From NCBI GenBank assembly GCA_963942565.1, contig OZ012699.1:23209764-23273763 (forward strand): DNA of 64,000 nt, read 5' to 3'. This document shows, piece after piece, positions 56,561 to 64,000 of this stretch (within the stretch, counting starts at the first letter, position 1; every line of letters begins with the position of its first letter). The notes beneath the pieces are model-generated. The model was not told the DNA's origin. It made no database searches and saw only the letters and a list, made by a program, of their open reading frames with translations. The position numbers and the translations under genes were made by a program. The DNA comes from Maea johnstoni (taxonomy: Eukaryota; Annelida; Polychaeta; Spionida; Magelonidae).

Positions 56561-56923
56561 ATGTCTCAGAGGGAATGGTTAAAGATGTAACAGTTATGAA
56601 ATATGAGGAAAATGGGTAGTGAGTAAAAGCAATTTAGTGATCGTGTAAATATATAAGTTCACCTGGGAAAAGAAAGAAAAGGTCTGATTTAAAAAATATT
56701 TGTTACTGAAATACCATGAAGCTGAGAATATGGGGAATTCAAAAGCATTAATCAGAATTTGCCCCCCCAATATGGTATGAGCAACCCTCTGGGTCATGGA
56801 CTATAGAGTGTGATCTGCTACTTGATATTAAAGTACGTTATTTCATAATCATATTTGTATGGTTATCAATTTGCCAACTCCTGTGAAATATAATTGCCCA
56901 CTCCAAAGCTTTATTCTCACTGG

Positions 56924-58004
56924 AGCCCTGGTGGCCAGGATTGGAACTGAACAAAACGGCGCGAAAGAAGCCCCAATATTGGAACGCGAGAATTGATGAT
57001 GATGATATTTTTCAGTTACAAAGCTACCTGTTTGTTCTTGATAACTCTGGAATAATGTGATCTACTACACAAAATTAAAGTTATCCCATTAACATACGTG
57101 TACATGGTTATCAAGTATAAAGGCGCACTCCTTAAGCACAAGTACAAGTACTAACCTCTCCCCTAGTGGCCAGAATTGGAACTAAACGAAACGAAAGCAC
57201 AACAAGCCTCAATAATAAACCGCCTGAAATCTCCTGATTTTGGAGTGTTGAATGTTGATAGGTATGCCAATGTAAATGCACAATATCAATTGAACATTCC
57301 ATAACGCACACGTACCCTGATTTAAGAACTTATAAATGTAAATGTAAATGTAATCTTTATTTTAAGTCGGTATATCAATCACAAGAAACACAAGCTACTG
57401 AGGCTCTTGGCCGACTGGCCCACGGCTTACAATGCCCTCTGAAGCACTGGAAAGCAGCAAGAAAATAGGTTTTCTGTACCTGCGCCCCCATCGGGAATCG
57501 AACCCGGGTCGTCTGAGCCGAAGACAAGCATGCTAACCACTTGACCAACTCAGCTGCTGTGGCCATTTCAAAGATATGCTCAGCATCATGACTAGACAAA
57601 CGTAGACACGCGTGTAGCCAAGCGTCCAGAGAAGTGGAGCAGAGAACCACCCTCACTAATTGCGACATCACTTATTGCGACATCTAAAATGTAAGTAGAC
57701 GGGCGCGAAAATATACAGAAAATGTTCCCATAAATTGTTATGATACACGCTATCAAGGTCACGCATAACTTAGATTTTTGGACGCTCTGTTTCATAGATT
57801 AACTCGCTGCCAAAAACAGGTCGTTTGAAGGCAATTTGTAGCAGTGGTTTTCGTGTAGTGTACCCGAAGCCCTAGTGGCGGGAACCGAAACTAATGATAA
57901 CCTCTCGGTTATATAACAAGGCGGGGCCCTTTCGAATCGCCGCTAACGTCTAGTGGACCATTTTCAGATATGGAGGCGTCACAGTTGCGCCCCCTGGTGG
58001 CAGG
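56924..58004 (+). promoter_or_regulatory. cluster of CTCF-like motifs
   Basis: Four same-strand matches to the vertebrate/fly CTCF core: AGCCCTGGTGGCCAG (56924-56938), TCTCCCCTAGTGGCCAG (57157-57173), AGCCCTAGTGGCG (57868-57880) and GCGCCCCCTGGTGGCAGG (57987-58004). The last is the closest. The first two lie in a repeated context (GGAACTGAACAAAACG / GGAACTAAACGAAACG), so part of the cluster arose by local duplication. Binding is inferred from motif only. Confidence 0.4.
57335..57565 (-). mobile_element. tRNA-derived SINE with (ATTTAC)n tail
   Basis: Minus-strand A box TTGGTCAAGTGGTTAGCATG and B box GGGTTCGATTCCC (57493-57505). The body runs to AATAAAGATTACATTTAC repeats at about 57335-57360. 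Acceptor-stem pairing is absent. Confidence 0.7.
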
Positions 58005-59035
58005 TGGCGCCACCTATTGGTAAGCTGCTAGGTCTACCTTAACTTGCCTAATATCGAACATAAGACTTATTTAATTCTTTATGAACAGGAAATAGAGTAC
58101 TAATGAGTTTCATTGTTGTTCTGCTATAGGTAGCGTCACCAATTAAATGGGTACTTTTGGCTTTAATACCTAAGTACTATTTCTGTCAATGACATGTATT
58201 TAAAGCAGGATTATATTAAAACCATAACACAGTGCTCATTAACCATTTGTCGCGTTGTAAAACATTTTATGTGTGGAGCCGGTGCAGCCATGTCCCCATG
58301 TGGTAGGTGGCGTAACCCACAATTGAGCTACTAGGCCAGCCGAACCGTGACTAGTACTAAGGGTCATTTATTTGTCAAACAATGAGATATTAAATCCTGA
58401 ATGAACCGGGAAGACGAATACTACAGTTATGACTTTTATTGTATTCATGTTGTTAAGGATTAACGGTGTGTATAGGTGGCGCCACCACCAAAATATATAG
58501 TTTTGGCATAACAGGAGTTTTATTTAGGACAACATATAATGTTGCCCAGCAGGAATATCTTCAATTTGATAAACATTGTTGAATGATTCCTATTACCACG
58601 GTGAACATTTTCAAATATTGTGGCATTGCAGCCATGCTTGGTGGTGCTACCGCACACTCCAAAGCAAGCACACTCAAACGAATATCTAAAATTCTTGACC
58701 TAAAAGAAACCATCATATAGCCAACAACAAAATAAACATTTATTTACCATGTGTACACACATATACAGGATATAACCTCATCAGGGACAATTAAAACTTA
58801 GTACTCAAGCCATGAGCATTTAAAAAAAATACCAAAATAACTGATCACTGCCAAAATGTATAAAAGGTAAGCCTTAAAAAAATCAAAAGTACAAAGTAAC
58901 AGAAAAACAAAACACACAGAACACCTTCAATTAAAGAGCTAAGTCCAAGCAAACACACATTTAGATCTGCACTTTGACACCATTGTCGTCCCTCGTTTTC
59001 TAGTCGTCACCGCATTCAAATCTTACAACACATTT
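58005..59035. other. intergenic, nothing recognised
   Basis: Contains further GGTGGCGCCACC-type and GGTGGCGTAACC motifs (58004-58015, 58303-58315, 58474-58486), but no gene. Confidence 0.4.
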
Positions 59036-59189
59036 TTTTTCAGATGTTATCTTGAAAACGAGAAAAAAAAGTTCATTTTCCAATTTTCTGATTTCATAAC
59101 TTTTGCACCAAGGCAAAATTCGAAAAAAAAACTGACTCCATTCTCTCGGAAATACTCTTGGCTATAACCAGAGATATATAGATTAAAGA

Positions 59190-61000
59190 GATATGACACA
59201 GATAGTAATAGCTCCTACACCAGTCACACACTATTGTTATGCAAATGAGCTCTTATCTGCACCCCACTCATACACAGGAGCTCAACCTGGCTCAGCCGGG
59301 CATATGCACTGCTCAACTTATCACCACTTCCTGTGTAGGCTGTACCACAGGGTATATAGTTGTCTAGGTTATGAATGGGTTGAGAAAAGAAGCTAATCCA
59401 AAAACTCATGATGATTAAGTGTTTCTTTGAGTTGCCTTAGCAAAAATATTTCTGTAAATTGTACCATTCCTCAGTTCTTCACATCTTCATAAATTGAAAC
59501 AAGATAGTTCTAAAAATCCATACCCCCATCTATTTTAATACATTGTAAAGCTGTAAATAAGCCTATATTCCCTGAGTTCTTTAGAGTACCATAGCTTTGT
59601 TGTCCAAAAAGAATACATGAAGTTATCCTAACTAATGGCATTAGCTTAATGTAGAAGAGTTCTGTTAGTTTGTCTATTTCATGGTTTCACAGGTCCATAA
59701 CATCAGACAGGATGCAGTGACAATTAAACATGATATTTTCCTGTCTCAGTGTATTGTCTTATTCTACTGTTGTGGATTGCCTTTACTCTCAGATCCACAC
59801 CTGTCAGGGGCAGTACAGGACACACCTGTCTGATTGCAATCCCCAGGTTGGGCTTCTTTTATTTCCTCAGGTCTTGAAAAGACAATAAGCTAATTGGTGT
59901 CAGACGGGATGGGCCTCATAACATCCTAAGTGAGGGTATTGTCTGCTGTCAACAGGCAGAAACAGAATTACAGTCTAGATTTTTGATTTGCAAACTTATC
60001 ATAGAAGTGTCATTATAGCTTGGAAAACCTCAATTATGTTTGGTGGATGGAGAGGGTTAATCAACCTCTCAAACATCTAGATAGTTTCAGTTTTTACCTT
60101 TTGAGGAGGCTTAACAACCTGGGCATTCTAGGAATGTATGTGAGTACTGTTAGATATTTTATTTGTTGAATGGCTACGTTTAATTGATGTTAGCCTTGTT
60201 GCAATGAGCATACGTTTGCTTCAGTTTAAGACTTTTGACGTATCTTCAGGATGCTAACATAGGTATGTGTCATCAGCACTATTTCAATAAATAACCCCTT
60301 ATGTGACGGCCTATTTCTAGTTTATTTGTCTGTTGATTCCTTGGACCTGAAGTTGACCTCAAATTTGAGACTTCAAAATCCTGGAAACTAGAAAATGCAG
60401 CACAGGATAGCTTGATAATAGGAAATTCTAATCTATTAATATTTCAAAAAAAGTGTTTTATTTAACATCCAGCATACAAAATGGCAGAACATTTAATTCC
60501 ATTATTACCTTAGATAAGGTTCAGAAAACCGGAAAAAAATACTATTTCAGGTGAACAAATTTCTTTGAAAATAGTACAGCTTCAGAGTTTAACTTCTTTA
60601 TTTATCTATTTCACCTTATAAACAAACTTGAAAGTTTTGGTTTCTGAGAATTAGAAGGTGGAATTTACTAAAAATGACTCTCATGACTGATGTTTAGTCT
60701 TAATTTATCACAAGTGAAATAGAGTCCCCGATTGAACCACCCCAAATATGTGTATTGCAATTACACTAACATCAATTAAGCATCGTAAACAATAGTTCCT
60801 ACATTCATCCCTAGAATCTCTATATTGTTAAGCCTCACAAAAAAGTAAAATTCATGTCTTACATGTTTGAAAGTACAAGAGGTCCATTCAACCTGCTACC
60901 CAACCTGCTAGGCAAGATGGCCGCCTTCCTTATCTAACTGAGCTCCTAGGTAAGATTTCCCTCCACAGTGCAAAGCTAATGGACTGCATGCCACGTTGCC
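59190..61000. other. unassigned DNA inside the R1 copy
   Basis: No gene, terminal repeats or known family recognised. Two opposed frames of about 60 codons near 59200-59400 were not accepted. Confidence 0.35.
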
Positions 61001-61715
61001 ACTCCCTTTAGGTAAAACTCCCTGCTATAACTATGCCAAATTTCAAGGGGGTTGAAATCTGTCCATTCCGCCTCCCCTTTTCTGAAATAGCCCTTATTTT
61101 ATGAATTATGTTCTGTGCAGAGACTCTGGTTCTCTGATAAGAGTTTTTACTGGTGTTATTCCCATTTGGCGCTTCATACCCTAATGCAGAGAAATACATC
61201 CCCTTGATCCGCAATGCATGCTAGCCTCTACGGCATCTGGGCCTCGAGTTACGCGCTGTAGCCTGGGGCTGTATTGGTCACGTGATCTGTGCACTTCTGG
61301 CTGACTGGCTGGCTGGGGGATGTTATCCTATCTAGGTCAGATAGTGAGAGGCAGCGAAATTTGAAGATTCATGACCAGCGCCCACTCCCTGTCTACTTCT
61401 CTCAGCCTAATGTGAACGTTTTAAGGCTTGGAGCGTTGACATCTGCAAAGTTCCACTATATATTGTTAACTTATGTTGATTCACCCAAAAGAAATCTCAA
61501 ACCCAAAAGAAATCTCAGCTCTGGCTCTTTTCGGTATGGGGAGTGAACCGTCTTGCTCAAAGGACGGACCACTGCGGCGGCTTGTAATCGAATTCGAATC
61601 GTCCTTCCTGTCGCCAATGCCATAACCTCTTCAAATCGCATGATGCTATAGGAGGCGCCACCAGTCTAGTAACTTAGGACTCGTACTGTATTTCTATTGG
61701 CTGGAGTATCGGATT

Positions 61716-62109
61716 CCCAGTAAACATGCCGATGGTAATCCAACCATTGGTGCGACGTTGGGCCAACGTACTAATGTCCGCCTGCCCCAACATCGGGCCA
61801 ACGCTGGCAAATTCTGAAAATAGCATTTCTGTGATTATCCAGTTGCCAAAAATATGGTTGGCATGCCAACCGTTGACCAACATTGGCCCAATGTTGGAAT
61901 GATGTTGGCATTATGTCCCCAACATTGGCCCGATGTTGGGGCAGGTGGACATTGGTACGTTGGCCCAACGTCGCACCAATGTCCACCAATGTTAGTTGAT
62001 GTTGGGGCAGGTGGACATTGGTACGTTGGCCCAACGTCGCACCAATGGTTGGCAGATGGTTGGCCCAACATTGGCCCATAGTCGGCCCAACATTGGCATG
62101 TTTATGGGG
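61716..62109. mobile_element. 394-bp TIR element filled with palindromic minisatellite
   Basis: Ends CCCAGTAAACATGCC and, on the other strand, CCCCATAAACATGCC, with TT on each side. The interior is repeats of TTGGCCCAACATTGG-like units. A segment of about 50 bp (GATGTTGGGGCAGGTGGACA, then TTGGTACGTTGGCC) occurs twice directly and once inverted. The other R1 copies show the empty site (GGAGTCTTTGC). Confidence 0.7.
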
Positions 62110-62449
62110 TTCTTTGCTGTCCCTAACCGCATCTGAACCAGCTGTTAGCTGTAACCTCGCCATTTTTATGCTCCCGCATTATTATCGTCTCCTTTCGCTC
62201 GTATTCATGAAGATGATGAACCAATCTCTTTAAAAAGTTAACGCATTATACTGTTATAGTTCATTGTTTCTGTGCCGATCAACAACTTGTGACACAAGAG
62301 GATTATGGTAAGGCAAATACCAATTCAGATGTAAAAACTATAAGTCCTTCAGGTCTAGACTATATAGGAGAGGGCCCTATTAAGAATCAATTTGAGGGTT
62401 TCTCATGAAATAAAGAACAGCGTTTAGAATTTATACCAGACCCACCTAC

Positions 62450-62845
62450 TGTTAGGTAGGTGAGGTACTTGTGTTTATGCTCTATGGTTAGTTGATATTA
62501 ACAAATTCTTATTTCTTTGATTAATGATTCTTTAACTCTGATTGGAAATTATAAATGTTCATTTTCCTTATAATTATATATTCAGTTCAGTTAGGTTAGG
62601 TATTCTAATAACTTTGTGGTTATCATAAGTTCATGTATACAGTTCTTGTTAGAGTTCATAAACAGTTCTTGTTTGCTTTTCTGTCTAGTTTCTGGTGGTC
62701 ACATACAGTAATGTTCTTGGGTGAGCTTGTAGAAACACAGTTTTGTCATTTTTTTCTAATCTAACAATTGGAGGAGAGGTTACTAGCACATCACTCCATA
62801 AACACAGACTTCGCCTCGTGTTTTCTAACTACTTTGGGTGATTCA
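62450..62845 (-). repeat. candidate LTR of the Ty3-type retroelement
   Basis: A TG...CA-bounded stretch next to a pyrimidine tract on the + strand (TTTCCTTTCTTCTTTTTTT), which would be the polypurine tract of a minus-strand element. The partner repeat is outside the window, so the limits are tentative. Confidence 0.3.
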
Positions 62846-63038
62846 TTTCCTTTCTTCTTTTTTTATTTCGAAATGAAAAGTTCTTTCTTCATTTTGTGAA
62901 TCACTTCTTTGTGTTAACAATGAAATCACCAAACCGTGAGGGTGGTTTAGATACACGTTGAGATCTCCTTGGAGCTGGTGCTTCCATTTTTACTTCAGTT
63001 TTCCTCACTGCTGATTTCTTTGGTGACTGCAAGACCGA

Positions 63039-64000
63039 TCATGATCGCGAGGTATTTGAAGTAGTATTTTCAGGCTCATTGTTGAGTTTTGTTGGCTCAA
63101 CATTCACAGGTCGCATTCTGATTTCTTGATCGGATGTTGGTGAGCCTTCATAAGATTTCTTCAAATGTATTCTGTTGCGTCTGTAAGTACCATCATCGGT
63201 TTCTACTTCATAGGAGCGTTCATCAAGGCGATGTTGAATGACTCCTTTGTTCCATTTTTTCTCTTCAAGCTTAAATGGTTTCATTCTTACCACATCACCT
63301 TCACAGAGGGGTGGTAGATCCTTTGCTGACCTGTTGTAGTAGGTAGCCTGTTTATCCTGATGGGTTTTCAGTTTGGATCTTTCAGATTTGATATCCACGT
63401 GACAAGGTTCCAGTAGGCTAGCAGCAGTTGGTAGTAGAGTCCTGGTGCGTCGGTTTAACATGCGTTGAGCAGGACTGCTATTGACTCCTTGTGTAGGTGT
63501 ATTTCTGTAGTCAAGAATAGCCAGGTATTGATCTCTTCCAGAATCCTTGGCTTTTTTCAAAAGTTGTTTTGCTACTTTAACGCCAGATTCTGCCTTGCCG
63601 TTGGATTGTGGGTAACCTGGACTGCTGGTCAGGTGTTCAAGATAATAGGTTTTAGCAAAGTTCTCGAATTTTTCTGAAGAGAATTGAGGTCCGTTGTCAC
63701 TGACCAATTGTTCTGGAATGCCATATCTAGAAAAGTGATTTTTCAGTTTTCTGATCACTGTTGCTGATCTGGTGTCTTCTAGTCGATCAATTTCCCAGAA
63801 GTTGCTGTAGTAGTCTACAGTCAGAAGGAAATCTTTGTCATCCATTTGGAACAGGTCAGTTCCAACTTTTTGCCACATCCTGTCTGGGACTTCATGGCTC
63901 ATCAAGGTTTCTTTGCCTTGACTCGTTTCATATTTTCTGCATGTTTCGCAGGAGGAGATATACTGCCTCATGTCACTTGTCATGTTTGGCCAATAGATGC
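63039..64000 (-). mobile_element. Ty3/gypsy-type retroelement fossil, integrase end of pol
   Basis: Minus-strand pol fragment that runs off the window edge. The end of the zinc-binding domain (CETC), an integrase core with the D, D35E triad (TVDYYSNF, SDNGPQF, GKAE) and a C-terminal domain of the kind seen in invertebrate Ty3/gypsy elements are visible. No break is seen in this part. Protease, reverse transcriptase and the other LTR lie outside, so whether the copy is whole cannot be judged. It looks relatively recent. Confidence 0.85.

Larger units (their letters stand above)
59036..62340 (+). repeat. diverged copy of dispersed repeat R1, interrupted twice
   Basis: R1 sequence appears at 59036-59185 (GATTTCATAACTTTTGCACC, CTCTCGGAAATACTC), is broken by about 1.8 kb of unrelated DNA, resumes at 61005 (ACTATGCCAAATTTCAAG, TGAATTATGTTCTGTG), and reaches the 3' part at 61640 (GGAGGCGCCACCAGTCTAG). 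There it is interrupted again by 61716-62109. This is the most diverged copy in the window. Confidence 0.6.

Noticed and set aside
57483-57563. tRNA gene on the minus strand (also 56225-56380 and 3348-3430)
   Set aside because: A and B boxes are present but acceptor stems do not pair, and each is followed by a SINE-like body.

Overview
The window is animal nuclear DNA. It has spliced genes with GT..AG introns and AATAAA signals, a tandem family of C2H2 zinc-finger genes, and long AT-rich intergenic DNA packed with inverted-repeat DNA transposons, LINEs, SINEs and one Ty3-type retroelement. The mix suits a marine invertebrate (deuterostome, mollusc or similar), but nothing here fixes the species.

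Left part (1-8.6 kb): the last two exons of a manganese superoxide dismutase gene (409-569 and 2017-2279, + strand). All readable metal ligands are present and the protein ends in HDEL, an ER-retrieval signal. Downstream are well-bounded hAT-type elements, a SINE, a decayed LINE fragment, a (TA)n tract and two fold-back repeats.

Middle part (8.6-52.6 kb): a direct tandem array of zinc-finger units, A to E. A (9342-11549) and B (20938-22833) are open single-exon coding regions. C (26081-27593) and E (47403-49420) are paralogous pseudogenes sharing one frame break. D (36378-43800) is a near-identical copy of the downstream part of unit C and has no fingers. A non-coding exon and a short intron precede B, C and E. 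A shared 3' block ends at an AATAAA in A, C, D and E. All proteins share two decayed fingers at the N-terminus, an array of TGEKP/SGERP-linked fingers, and a C-terminal tail of repeated VKQE/IKQE motifs that fit the SUMO consensus. The duplicated units act as natural controls: many transposon insertions have an empty site in a sister unit, which gives exact ends and target duplications (pogo-like TA, Harbinger-like TTA, piggyBac-like TTAA, hAT 5 or 8 bp, LINE 14 bp).

Right part (52.6-64 kb): no host gene is recognised. It holds a G-rich TIR element, a fold-back element pair, two tRNA-derived SINEs, a cluster of CTCF-like motifs (56.9-58.0 kb), a diverged copy of the long dispersed repeat also found inside the array, a TIR element filled with palindromic minisatellite, and at the edge the integrase end of a Ty3/gypsy retroelement fossil on the minus strand.

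The most interesting host signals are the HDEL-ended Mn-SOD and the zinc-finger family with SUMO-acceptor-like tails, whose copy number changes through a 123-bp coding repeat.
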